Shown here: positions 12,162 through 21,366 of the stretch, in pieces
How the letters are laid out: each line of letters begins with the position of its first letter
How positions within the stretch are numbered: position 1 is the first letter of the stretch
Assembly: GCA_039621445.1 (NCBI GenBank)
Contig: CP154955.1
Coordinates: 26,219,069-26,283,068 of the forward strand
DNA: 64,000 bases
Direction: 5' to 3'
Origin: Euglena gracilis
Taxonomy: Eukaryota > Euglenida > Euglenophyceae > Euglenales
The notes under the pieces: model-generated
Databases searched by the model: none
Seen by the model: the letters and a program-made list of their open reading frames with translations, nothing else
What the model was told of the DNA's origin: nothing
Made by a program: the position numbers and the translations under genes

Positions 12162-12771
12162 TTGGACCGTTCAGCAGAACCGAAACTGAAAATGCTGGAC
12201 CTTTTCTGTGGTACCAAGTCGGTGGGCCAAGCATACGAAAAAATGGGGTTTCAGGTGGTGACAGTGGACATGGACCCCAAGTGGCAGGCAGATTTTCAGG
12301 TGGATGTCTTGAAATGGGACTACCAAAAAGTTTTGAAACCTGGGGAATTCCACACGGTGGTCTGTGGGGTTCCCTGTACAGAATTCAGCCTGGCACTCAC
12401 AACCAGACAAAGAGAACTGGAGAAGGGGGACGCATTGGACAAAAAGGCCCTGGAGATCGTGTGAAATTTCTGCGCCCGCAGGCCGGAAAACCCCAGACAT
12501 GGGTACCTCAGACACAGGGAGTACATGAAACCATATCCATTTTGGGGCTGTGGATTATTGTCAATACTCCGACTGGAGGTACAAAAAGCCAACGCGAATC
12601 TGGGGAAGCCCAGATATTCTGCAAGTGCGGGGAAGGCTGTGTGATGGGAGAACATGTCCCAACCTAATCCCAGGGCAGAAGGGTCGCCCGGGTGAAGATC
12701 TCCCACACGACGAGTATTTCCAGAAACAAAAAGTATGGAATCCCATAAATACTTATCCAATATTTGGCTGA
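12162..12771 (+). pseudogene. F1 Dcm-like cytosine-C5 DNA methyltransferase domain, broken
   Basis: The frame 12,162-12,464 contains KMLDLFCGTKSVG (SAM-binding motif I), VVTVDMDPKW (motif II-like acidic strand) and VVCGVPCTEFS (catalytic Pro-Cys, Cys codon 12,375-12,377), then a helix RELEKGDALDKKALEIV. After an in-frame TGA (12,462-12,464) the same frame gives RRPENPRHGYL, the ENP motif. A frameshift at about 12,546 then leads to DYCQYSDWRYKKPTRIWGSP, the conserved C-terminal block of the compact phage/algal Dcm-like family. These enzymes transfer methyl from SAM to cytosine C5. All key residues are readable, but one stop and one shift disable this copy. It sits between the Dam-like domain and the protease. 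Confidence 0.75.
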
Positions 12772-13293
12772 TGGGAAGGCTGAAGAAATCACACAGGAGC
12801 CTGCGGCACAGACAAAAATCCCACGGAGACACCATGAAAACGTTCACCTGCCAAAACGGTTGCTTGGGCCAGCATCGGAACGGCTGTTGGGACAGGTGGT
12901 GAAACGGGGGAAGTCCAAACAACTTTTGATTGGCATTCGTGCGGTCTGCCCGAACGGTGAAACGGTGGACCTCAAGGCCCTCGTGGACACAGGGACCAAA
13001 CCAACCTGATCAGAAAAGACCATCTACCCCCAGGAGCCTTCACGGTGTCAAACCACCCCTTGGCCCTCGTCACTGCCGACGGCACACGGATGGGGGGAGG
13101 GTTGCATGAAACGACACTAACACTGAAATTCACGGCCCAGATTTTCAACCAAGGCAACGCAAGGGAATGGACAACCACGGGGACCTTCCACGACGCGGCA
13201 ATCCAGGTGGATGCCGTTTTGGGGTATCCCTGGATGGAGCAACACCACTCAGGCGTTTTTCCACAGCTACATTCACTGGACCTGATAGGGGAA
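12764..13293 (+). pseudogene. F1 retropepsin (aspartic protease) domain
   Basis: The frame 12,764-13,009 ends with LKALVDTGTKP, the D-T-G catalytic motif of retroviral-type proteases. A stop (TGA, 13,007-13,009) and frame change lead into 13,045-13,509, with hydrophobic flap-like strands and then DAVLGYPWMEQH, the C-terminal I/V-LG motif of the family. Such proteases act as dimers and cut the Gag-Pol polyprotein. The domain is about 115 residues, normal for the family. It lies directly after the Dcm-like domain, so the methyltransferase-like domains were part of the same polyprotein. Broken by one stop and one shift. Confidence 0.75.
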
Positions 13294-13775
13294 AAAAAAC
13301 ACAACATTGTTGGAAACGGGATGGGGGAACAAGTTGGAAAGGGGTTAAGGGGGGGTAAGAGTAAGGAGAAAACGGGAACAAACAGGGTGGGGGGGGGTGG
13401 GTGGTGGTGGTTGGTGGAGTTGACAGGGAAAAACAATTGGAAGGAAAAGAAAAAAACACTTGCAACCGCTGACAAATTGGAAAGGGGTAAGAGCCGGGAA
13501 CGGGGGTGACAGAAAAATTTTGAAGAAAATCAGCAAGGTGCCATGAACCTGCATGTGCCTGCAGAAGCAGGTGACCAAACACGAAAAATATTTTGTTTGA
13601 AGACGAAACAGTTTTGGAAAATCTGGCCCAGCATCTGGAAACCAGAAAACGCAAAGCACCACAGGGGGTCCAGGGGGTGATAGTCGTGGTGAAGGCTGGC
13701 TGTGGAGGGAGGCAGGGTGACAGATTGGTCGCAAGCTGCGTAAAGACTACGAAGGAGTGGTGTTTGAGGGACAAG
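13294..13775 (+). pseudogene. F1 protease-to-RT linker, cut by the inverted repeat
   Basis: After the protease the reading frame is hard to follow and contains a G-rich, GGGGWWW-type stretch and several stops. Near the end one frame reads KLRKDYEGVVFEGQVA, plausible for the linker that normally precedes RT. At 13,776 the sequence changes to a reverse-complement copy of 26,268 and upstream. No RT sequence is present on this side of the junction. I see no separate gene in this stretch. Confidence 0.4.
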
Positions 13776-14219
13776 TTGCCTCCTTGCAACAATAAAGGCG
13801 TTTCGCCTTGTGACAATTGATGCAATGCGTCGTCTTGTTGCTTGGGGGGTCGGGAATTGGAACCTATTTCGTTCGAACCGTTCCAATCCCCGCAATCCTC
13901 ATCAAGATTGGTCAATGAACTCATCAACAAGTCATCATCAAAATTTCTTGTTGGGGGTTGTGCTCTGCATCTTTTGAGATGGGTAAAAAGGCAAAAACCA
14001 AAAAGTTCACACGAATAAGCAGTGAAACAGGGACCAGAAAGGTTGTATCGGCGAATACAAAACAGAGCCTTCTGAGACCTGTATCCTTGCTTAAAGGTTG
14101 GCTAGGGGCCAGTACAAGTATTTCACCGTGTTTCACGGCTCAGTAAGATCCTCACCACCGGTCAAACCACAGAGTTTCCCTGTGTGGAACGTCTGTGTAG
14201 GATAGGTGCCTAAGTGTGG
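13776..14219 (-). pseudogene. F2 5' leader and gag start inside left arm
   Basis: Minus-strand copy of the first ~440 bp of family 2 as seen at 25,834-26,268: leader, then the gag start (ATG at about 13,979 on the minus strand, MQSTTPN-like) and the first ~70 codons. It ends at the outer edge of the inverted repeat. Its presence in both arms shows that F2 had joined the F1 gag before the inverted duplication arose. Confidence 0.7.
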
Positions 14220-14581
14220 CTGCCACCAGTCTTGTTACGTCTTCCCTGGTTGCGTCTGGGATCCCAGGTACATTTGTCAGCCCCTTCAATGTCAGGGTGG
14301 GCCTGTCTCGGTTCCTCCTGTCTTGTTCACGAAAGCAGTTTCTGCACATCATTTAAGGCATCCGTTCAGCGACCAATGTGTATGCACCGTCTGTGGGGGT
14401 GTTCCAACCGACTGTAGAGCAGTTTGAGGCGTGCTTCAAACTACCTCTTGGAGCGGGATAACCCCCTTTGCTGTTCCGATTGTTCCAGGTCCGTGGGGTT
14501 TCCCTGTCCCCGCGTAGGATCGATTACCCTGCCCAGTTTAATTTCAATTTCCCGCGCGGCCTTTGTTAAAAATTGTTTCAT
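14220..14581 (-). pseudogene. F1 gag stub (deleted) in left arm
   Basis: On the minus strand the gag ATG at 14,581 (MKQFLTKAARG-like start) runs about 45 codons, then jumps by an internal deletion to the capsid/C-terminal part also seen at 10,311-10,530. F2 follows directly. The left copy retains the ancestral 9-bp block near 14,270 that the right arm has lost. Confidence 0.65.
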
Positions 14582-15112
14582 TTTCTTTGGTTATAACTTT
14601 TCCCTTCTCGGGGTTGTTGTGGGGTTGGTTCTTTGGTGGGGGTCACAAATCGGGTATAAAACACCTGTCGGTCTTGATCAAAGCACTGAAATGCCTTCAC
14701 GTCGAGGTCAGATCGCTGATCGCTGGATTGAGTGAAGCAGTCTTCGATGCCGGCGAACTGGGGAACTTAGGTGCACTTGCAGCAACAACTCCTGATTCAA
14801 ACTTCACTTCTGACCACAATACTTGAACAGATAATCAACGTCCACTCCCAATGAAATCTTGACAAACTTTAATTGACTTGAAACTTGGACCAGATATGCC
14901 AATGCAAATGGATAATCAGATTGAGTACAGAGTGGTGACAGAGTAGTGACAGAGCCCTGTGGAACAGGTTGTAAAATCGTGGTTAAAATCTGGTCAGAGG
15001 TTAAAATTCAGCTAGGAGGGGATTATCCTAATTGTTTCATCATTGAAACTGTAGGCCCCTGGTTGGGTCAAGTCACCTGGTTAGTTCTCAGGCACTCAGC
15101 ACCCCTGACTCA
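14582..15112 (-). repeat. F1 LTR-like segment plus leader, copy L3 (inverted)
   Basis: Reverse-complement copy of the LTR-like segment. Compared with L1 and L2 it lacks a 51-bp block near its 5' end that contains the degenerate GCTAACC-AGGCGC repeats; the right-arm copy lacks the same block. The CTCTGT triplet is retained. Confidence 0.6.
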
Positions 15113-16249
15113 CACTCCCCTTCCCAAGGAGTTGTTTACAACTCTTTTCGACTCACTTAGGAAGACGTGCGGAGTGCGTTTGTTGTAAGGGGGCTGGCCG
15201 TTTATGTTTTTTGGTCACAGGCTGGTCAAACATTCCCTCGGGGGGGTGGCTGGCCTGGTTTTTTTTTCAGGTGGCTGTCCTCTCCAGGTCCCTTGTCGTG
15301 TGGGGGGGGGGGGGCAGGCGCCAGGCGCCGATCCCAGCACCCGCCTCTTTTTTTTTTAAAAAGGGGGCAGCTCCCGTTCGGAGGTTCCGCCTCCGCCTGC
15401 CCAGCGGTCAGTCGCCAGACAGGGGCAAATTTTTACAAAATTCAAGCGAATGCTGAGTCAGAGTCTCGGTTAAAATGAGGCCGGGGCAGGGTCCGGTTTT
15501 TTTTCTTTTTCAGGGGGGGTCAGGTGGCTGGTTCCCCCACGTTTGGACCACGGGGTGGGGGGGCAGGCATCCAGCACCACAACCAAAACTTATTTGTCTG
15601 TTTTTTTGTGGGGGGGGGGGGGGGGGCAGTTGGCGGGGCCACCGTTTTTTTTTCTGCCTCGGTGGCACACCCCTCCCCGGTCCAGGTCCTGAACGGGGGG
15701 GGGGCAGGCAAACGCTGCCCACCTCAGCCAAAAAGTCGTTTTGAATTCTTTTTTACACTCGCTGTGGTGTATCCTGGCACCCCGGATCTGTCAGGCGTGG
15801 GGGGGGGGGCAGCAGGCTCCTTAATGCCCCTCTTCCGCTCCACCCCCTCTCTTTCGTCAAACGTCCGTGTAGTTAAAAATGCACAAATTAAGCGGAGGGC
15901 TGGGTTTCAGTTGGGCCCTCGCGCTCTGGGTCAGACCAGGTGTGGCCAACCCAGGTTCTGGTTCCTTTTTCTTTTTTTCTTTCTTTGCAGGTCCGGGGCT
16001 GCCCCCTCCCTCTAGGCCCTTCGTGGCCGGGGGGGGGGGGGCAGGCGTTAAGCGCTGCCCACGGTCTGTTTTGGGGAGGGGGCAGTTGGCTGGGCCCCCA
16101 ATCTTTTCCTTTCTTCTCGTTTTTTGTTTTTCTTTTCTTTTTGCTTTTTTTTGGGTGCGGTGGCTTGCCCCCCCCCCCCCCAGGTCCCTTGTCGGGGGGG
16201 GGGAACGGCTGGCGCCAAGCGCCGCTCCCCTTTTTTTTTTAATAAAAAA
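15113..16249 (-). other. Homopolymer-rich 3' untranslated region of F1, left arm
   Basis: No coding sequence is credible here. The plus strand shows repeated long G runs (up to about 18) and T runs of 8-11, in a loosely repeated pattern of G-tract, GCAGGC-like bridge and T-tract. The mirror copy at 23,822-24,941 is C/A-rich. By position, between the pol end and the LTR, it is the 3' untranslated part of F1 and may contain the polypurine tract. Homopolymer lengths differ between the arms. Confidence 0.5.
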
Positions 16250-17046
16250 TCTCTGCTTCAACATTAGGCTGCCCGTGGGGGGAACACAGGTCCAAGCTGA
16301 GGGAGGGGGGGGCACCCTGGGTTCAGTGTGGGGGGAGCACCCCAGGTTCGGCGTGGGGGGGGGGGCGCTCCAGGTTCAGTGTGGGACAGCTTCCCTTCCC
16401 ACTGTGGTTGAAGAAACGGTCTGAGAGCTCTGGACAGGTAAAGGGGGGGCTGCGAGGGGGCGGCCCGAACCAATATGGGGGAGGGGGGGGGAAGGGAGCC
16501 TCCAGGGGGGAGCTATCCCCAGAGGTCCCGGAGGTACCAGGGGGTGGGGCGTCGCCGGGGCAAGTCGTTGTCGGAGGAGGAGGGGAGGTCGGCGACGCCG
16601 GGGGGGACGGGCTCCGCTCCGGAGTCCCGAGGTAGAGAGGGGGGCTGAGGGAGCGGGGGCTGCGTGGGCTGCTGCAAGCAGAGCGCCCGCGCTCCCTCCG
16701 CGGGGTGGTGTCGTTGTTGAGGGGGGGCTGGGGTGGTATTGGGGTGGGTGTGTGTATGGCTGGGGGTGGGGGGCAGCTTGTAGGCTGGGTAGGGGTGGGT
16801 GTGGGCGTTCTCCTGCAGGTGGCGGGGGGGAGCTCGGCCTCGAGGGCCTTGCGTAGGGGTGGGGGTAGAATGGTGTGGATGATGAAGTCGGGGGTTGGGG
16901 GTGACTGGTATGGGGGAGGGGGTGGGCGACGAAGAGGTTGAGGTTGAAAGTAGGGGTGGTGATGTTGGGGTTGTTGGTGTAGGTGTTGGCGTTGTGGACG
17001 TCGATGCCGGGGCATCTGTGAGGAAATGTGGGGATGATGAAGACAA
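16250..17046 (-). pseudogene. F1 proline-rich C-terminal region, left arm
   Basis: Downstream of the chromodomain on the minus strand, two overlapping frames (17,046-16,513 and 17,015-16,323) encode Pro/Thr/Ser/His-rich protein with poly-Pro runs. The composition leaves several frames open, so the true frame is uncertain. One piece (RKALEAELPPATC) looks less repetitive. It may be a C-terminal extension of Pol or simply C-rich untranslated DNA. Confidence 0.35.
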
Positions 17047-17052
17047 GGAACC

Positions 17053-17271
17053 TTGTCACTTCATCAGTTCCAACAATTCCTTGACGTCCAAATCCACCCA
17101 GTTCTCCACACAATAGGCAACCACGTCCTTGTTGATTCTGAAGAAGAAATTCCCCAGTGGTTCCCATTGGTACTCTTATGCCCCAAATCCTTTCCACCGC
17201 ACCAAAAATTCCGTCTTCCCGTTTTCATGTCGGTGGTTGAGCACCCTTTACACCTCCCACTCGTCGGGTCC
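17053..17271 (-). pseudogene. F1 chromodomain with two stops, left arm
   Basis: Minus-strand copy of the chromodomain at 22,790-23,008. It has the same two in-frame stops (after EWEV and after KGFGA) and the same flanking residues (TEFLVRWKGFG, YQWEPLENF). Chromodomains at the end of integrase direct chromovirus insertion by binding modified histone tails. Identical stops in both arms show that the damage preceded the duplication. Confidence 0.7.
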
Positions 17272-18900
17272 AACCTCCAGTTCTTGTGCTTTCCCACACC
17301 AAAAGTACAAAGGCACGGGGGTGGTCGAGTAAAGGTCTTCCACCTGTGGTTTCAGTTTGGAACGGTGGGCTGGTTGTCGCTTCCACGGCTGAAGCTCCAC
17401 CACATAGGAGTGGTCTCCCACTCTTTCCAAAACCACCGCTGGCCCTTTCCACCTGGGTTCAAACTTGTCGGTTCCAGGCTGTCGTTCTGGTTGGTACCAA
17501 ACCTTGGAACCAATCTGAAGGGCTGGGGGTTTACGTCGTTTCTGGTTCACAGCCTCTTTCCGAGCCTCCAGTTTTTCATTGAGCGTTTGGGCCAACCACC
17601 TGTCTTGTTCCTTCATTCGCTTGAGGAATTCGGTTACACCTTCAGCCTCCCGCTGTGGTTTGTGTGCAATCCCACACAACGGTCGGTGTCGCCCAAAAAC
17701 AATTTCATAAGGGGACAATCCAGCCTCACCCGGCACGTCGTGAATGGCTCTCAGGGCCCGTGGGAGGAGTTCCACCCACGGGACACCGTTTTCTGCAGCC
17801 AGTTTTGCAAGTTTCCGCATTACCTGCTGCCCGGCTACCTCTCCCCTTCCGTTCGCCTGATGGTGGTAAGCCTGTCCATAGGCAACCCTTACACCGTATG
17901 CCGCGCACAGAGTTTTCCACCAGGCTGCTATGAACTGTGGACCCCTGTCGGAACTCACCATCGAGGGGATTCCGAACAGATCCCACTGTCGAAACATTTC
18001 CTTGGCCACCTTTTCAGCTGTGAGACGTTTGTTAAGATGGGGGGTAGCAACCATCCACCCACTCAATCGGTCCACACAAAGTGCCAAAGTGTCGTACAGT
18101 TTCCCTTCAAAAGTGGTTTCCGGTAGTGCAAAGAGGTCGACCGCCACGCTTTCCATCAGGTGGGGCGGGACCGGTGTTGGTTGTATCGGACACTTGAAAG
18201 GTTGATGGTCCGGCTCAGTGAACTGACACGTTTCACACATCCCCATCATTTTGCTGGTCAGTTTTTTTGCGTGTTGGTGGTCAGCGAAAAGAAACCACCG
18301 ATCCCACAGCCGTTCAGCCCCTGGGTGTCCCGCCGCTTCGTGGTGTTCCCTGACGACCCTCCCCATGACATCCCTTGGTACACACAAGAGTCTGTGTTTG
18401 AAGAGCCTTCCGTTTTCAAATCGGAAGCCCTCAGGCCATTCTTTGAACCCAGAATCCTCCAACCCTTTGAGCACAGGGCCCCACTTGGGGCAGCCGCTGT
18501 ACCCGCTCCTCCAGTCCTCGTCCATCACCGACTGCGACCCTGTCGGTGGAAGCTCCGGGGCGTGCACTCCCCTTGATGGAGGTCCCACAGGCAGGCTCGA
18601 CGAAGATGAGGGACGCTGCGCGTCCTCGAGTCCGTTCTCCCCTGGACTTGCTGTTTTTGGAGGGTCCACAGGGTCCTCTTCCAAGGTTGTTCGCCTAGGG
18701 GGGTCTTCCTCTGTGGCTGTCCTCTTGGCCATTTCTTTTTCTGGGGTTCCCTTTTCTTGTGTGCCTTCGGTGTCCCTGTCCTTCGGTTTTGAAGTTTTTG
18801 ACGTTTTTTCTGGGGGGGGTCTCCTTCCCTGGTGTGACTTTACTCGTTGTGGCCGAATCCTCACCAGTCTTGGCCCCTCCCCTTGTTCTGACGCCCACAA
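17248..18900 (-). CDS. F1 integrase segment of pol, left arm
   Basis: An open 550-residue frame, the mirror of 21,161-22,813. It has a charged spacer (about 30-130), an HHCC zinc-binding region (H186-H192, C222, C225), a DD35E catalytic core (D255, D318, E354) and an SH3-like tail (SKVWYQPERQPG). Substitutions against the right arm include A/P near residue 211, E/D at 250, R/G near 292 and L/V near 423. All catalytic residues are present. It has no true start of its own: it is the integrase part of a larger pol frame, entered through a frameshift in a C-run near 18,820. Confidence 0.8.
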   Translation of the reverse strand: MWASEQGEGPRLVRIRPQRVKSHQGRRPPPEKTSKTSKPKDRDTEGTQEKGTPEKEMAKRTATEEDPPRRTTLEEDPVDPPKTASPGENGLEDAQRPSSSSSLPVGPPSRGVHAPELPPTGSQSVMDEDWRSGYSGCPKWGPVLKGLEDSGFKEWPEGFRFENGRLFKHRLLCVPRDVMGRVVREHHEAAGHPGAERLWDRWFLFADHQHAKKLTSKMMGMCETCQFTEPDHQPFKCPIQPTPVPPHLMESVAVDLFALPETTFEGKLYDTLALCVDRLSGWMVATPHLNKRLTAEKVAKEMFRQWDLFGIPSMVSSDRGPQFIAAWWKTLCAAYGVRVAYGQAYHHQANGRGEVAGQQVMRKLAKLAAENGVPWVELLPRALRAIHDVPGEAGLSPYEIVFGRHRPLCGIAHKPQREAEGVTEFLKRMKEQDRWLAQTLNEKLEARKEAVNQKRRKPPALQIGSKVWYQPERQPGTDKFEPRWKGPAVVLERVGDHSYVVELQPWKRQPAHRSKLKPQVEDLYSTTPVPLYFWCGKAQELEVGPDEWEV

Positions 18901-19731
18901 AGGAGGTTGGGTGTCCCAAATTTTTCTGTGCCCGCAGCAATTCCTTCATTGAAACCACTGAGCAGCCCCTTTCCTCCTTCATTTCCTGATCGATTATTTC
19001 TTGCATGAGGCGGTCATCCTCCTCACTGCCGTGCACACTGACGTCGGCAAACGCCTGTGAGGCGGGATAGGCCCACTTGCTCAAGGCGTCAGCCACCACG
19101 TTGTCCTTCCCAGGTACGTAGGCTACCGTGATATCAAATTTTGAAAGGAGTTCGTGCCATCTGGCCCTACGTCCCGACAACCCTGTGGCTGTGTACAGGT
19201 TTTCTGTGGCCCAGGACTCGATTGCCTTGTGATCGGTCAGGACCAGCACCGGATGCATACCGATCCATGAGGCCCATTTCTGAAGGGCCAGGATCACCGC
19301 GTATGTCTCCTTGTCTCGTGGTGTCCAAGTCCTGACCTGTCCCGGTGCCAATTTCCGTGAACAAAATGCCACTGGGGCAGTTTTCTTGGTCTGTGCCGTT
19401 GTGGCGTCCGGTTTCCCCAATCCATCCTCCACAAATTGCTCCAAGGCAGCCCCCACAGCCCTGCCACTGGCATCCACTCGGAGGATGAATGGCTTGTCGG
19501 GGTTGACCGTTTACAGTTTGAGGCTGCCCAACAGTTTGTCCTTGATGGCCTGGAACGCCTTGCGTTCCTTCTCCCCGAAAAACACAGGCATCAGGATCCC
19601 CTTTTTTCCCAGTCCCTTTTTCACCTTGAGTTTTTCCATCAGGTCCGCTGCCAGCTCCGCGTATCCTGGGGTGTAGGAGGAGGAGTAGTTGGTGAATCCC
19701 AGGAATGCGCGGAGGGCTGTGATGGTTTTCG
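18695..19731 (-). pseudogene. F1 RT C-terminal part and RNase H, left arm
   Basis: The minus-strand frame 19,477-18,695 contains RNase H with VDASGRAVGAALEQF, DKETYAVILALQKW, VLVLTDHKAIESW and VVADALSKW, all four acidic catalytic positions present. Upstream (19,731-19,510) lies the end of RT (RAFLGFTNYSSSYTPGYAEL). An in-frame TAA separates the two, as in the right arm. Here the segment KERKAFQAIKDKLLG keeps a base that the right arm has lost. The arm ends inside RT, so no catalytic RT is present on this side. Confidence 0.75.
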
Positions 19732-19734
19732 GAT

Positions 19735-20236
19735 GGGAGAAGTGACTGGTACAGCCCCACGTTCGTGGTGGCCAAGAAAGGGGGAAAGTGGAGGGGGGTG
19801 GTGGATTTCAGGGCCCTGAATGAGGCCACGGTGACAGACGCACACCCCCTTCCCCGGATCGAAGACATCTTGGTCCAACAGGGTCAACGGGCAATGTACA
19901 GTGTGTTGGACCTAAAGGATGCTTTCCATCAGGTACCCATGAGAAAAGAATCCCGACCCTACACCTGCTGTAGTACACCAAGAGGAACGAAGCAGTGGAA
20001 AGTAGTGGTGATGGGGATGAAAAACGGAGTCCCAATTTTACAGAGGGTCATTGAATACAGCCTGGAGGAGGTCGCAGACATTGCCAACCCCTACGTAGAT
20101 AACATCTTCGTAGGCACAGTTTGGCAGGGAACGGAAGAGGAAACAATCCTCCAGCATGACAAGGACATCCGCAGAGTCATGGAGGCACTCAATAAACAGC
20201 TGCTCGTAGCCGACATAAAAAAAAAGCAAGTTTTTT
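19735..20236 (+). pseudogene. F1 reverse transcriptase core in the inverted-repeat loop
   Basis: The frame 19,765-20,244 carries RT motifs: FVVAKKGGKWRGVVDFRALNE (fingers), MYSVLDLKDAFHQVPM (first catalytic Asp) and YVDNIFVGT, where family members have Y-(V/I/M)-DD. The second Asp is Asn here (codon 20,101-20,103), which should disable polymerisation. The 5' end is cut at about 19,732 by the left arm. The frame is lost in an A-run at about 20,217 and resumes as HEVEFCGHILGGG. RT copies element RNA into cDNA in the cytoplasmic particle. This is the only F1 RT core in the window. Confidence 0.85.
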
Positions 20237-21366
20237 GTGCATGAAGTGGAATTCTGCGGACACATCTTGGGGGGAGGACAACGGAGACCAGCCCCAGGAA
20301 AACTGATGGCCCTGGAAAAGTGGGAAGAACCGAAAACCATCACAGCCCTCCGCGCATTCCTGGGATTCACCAACTACTCCTCCTCCTACACCCCAGGATA
20401 CGCGGAGCTGGCAGCGGACCTGATGGAAAAACTCAAGGTGAAAAAGGGACTGGGAAAAAAGGGGATCCAGATGCCTGTGTTTTTCGGGGGAAGGAACGCA
20501 AGGCGTTCCAGGCCATCAAGGACAAACTGTTGGGCAGCCTCAAACTGTAAACGGTCAACCCCGACAAGCCATTCATCCTCCGAGTGGATGCCAGTGGCAG
20601 GGCTGTGGGGGCTGCCTTGGAGCAATTTGTGGAGGATGGATTGGGGAAACCGGACGCCACAGCGGCACAGACCAAGAAAACTGCCCCAGTGGCATTTTGT
20701 TCACGGAAATTGGCACCGGGACAGGTCAGGACTTGGACACCACGAGACAAGGAGACATACGCGGTGATCCTGGCCCTTCAGAAATGGGCCTCATGGATCG
20801 GTATGCATCCGGTGCTGGTCCTGACCGATCACAAGGCAATCGAGTCCTGGGCCACAGAAAACCTGTACACAGCCACAGGGTTGTCGGGACGTAGGGCCAG
20901 ATGGCACGAACTCCTTTCAAAATTTGATATCACGGTAGCCTACGTACCTGGGAAGGACAACGTGGTGGCTGACGCCTTGAGCAAGTGGGCCTATCCCGCC
21001 TCACAGGCGTTTGCCGACGTCAGTGTGCACGGCAGTGAGGAGGATGACCGCCTCATGCAAGAAATAATCGATCAGGAAATGAAGGAGGAAAGGGGCTGCT
21101 CAGTGGTTTCAATGAAGGAATTGCTGCGGGCACAGAAAAATTTGGGACACCCAACCCTCTTTGTGGGCGTCAGAACAAGGGGAGGGGCCAAGACTGGTGA
21201 GGATTCGGCCACAACGAGTAAAGTCACACCAGGGAAGGAGACCCCCCCCAGAAAAAACGTCAAAAACTTCAAAACCGAAGGACAGGGACACCGAAGGCAC
21301 ACAAGAAAAGGGAACCCCAGAAAAAGAAATGGCCAAGAGGACAGCCACAGAGGAAGACCCCCCTAG
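20237..21366 (+). pseudogene. F1 RT C-terminal part and RNase H, right arm
   Basis: RT thumb/connection in 20,237-20,550 (EKWEEPKTITALRAFLGFTN), a one-base loss at about 20,490, an in-frame TAA at 20,548-20,550, then RNase H from 20,569 (VDASGRAVGAALEQF, KETYAVILALQKW, VLTDHKAIESW, NVVADALSKW). RNase H removes the RNA strand during reverse transcription; its acidic residues are intact. The frame continues into a charged linker and shifts in a C-run at about 21,245 to the integrase frame, which overlaps it (21,161-21,366). Confidence 0.8.

Larger units (their letters stand above)
6544..13775 (+). mobile_element. F1 copy C: 5' two-thirds of a methyltransferase-bearing LTR element
   Basis: This is the most complete 5' part of family 1. 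The order is leader, long gag with zinc knuckle, Dam-like domain, Dcm-like domain, retropepsin, and the start of a linker toward RT. It is cut at about 13,776, where an inverted copy of downstream sequence begins. The matching 3' part (RT, RNase H, integrase, chromodomain) resumes on the plus strand in the loop and right arm of the inverted repeat, from 19,735. The two parts probably belong to one element split by the inverted duplication, with a short linker missing. Every domain carries frameshifts or stops, so the copy is dead. Confidence 0.65.
13776..19731 (-). repeat. Left arm of giant inverted repeat
   Basis: Reverse complement of 20,330-26,268. Read on the minus strand it carries, in order, F1 RT C-terminal part, RNase H, integrase, chromodomain, Pro-rich region, homopolymer region, LTR, gag stub and F2 5' end. 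The arms agree almost base for base but differ by substitutions (for example L/V, R/G and A/P codon changes in integrase), homopolymer lengths, and a 9-bp block near 14,270 missing from the right arm near 25,790. The left arm also keeps a base lost from the right near 20,490. Both arms have therefore diverged independently. Confidence 0.85.

Noticed and set aside
17053-18126. 357-residue plus-strand frame in the left arm, and its mirror 21,935-22,894 on the minus strand
   Set aside because: Both lie antisense to the integrase frame with its DD35E motif, and show no domain. They are shadows of the integrase codons.
20215-20240. Programmed frameshifting at A-runs and C-runs in F1 pol
   Set aside because: Shifts occur at many unrelated homopolymers and differ between arms and copies, which fits decay or sequencing error better than a regulated site.
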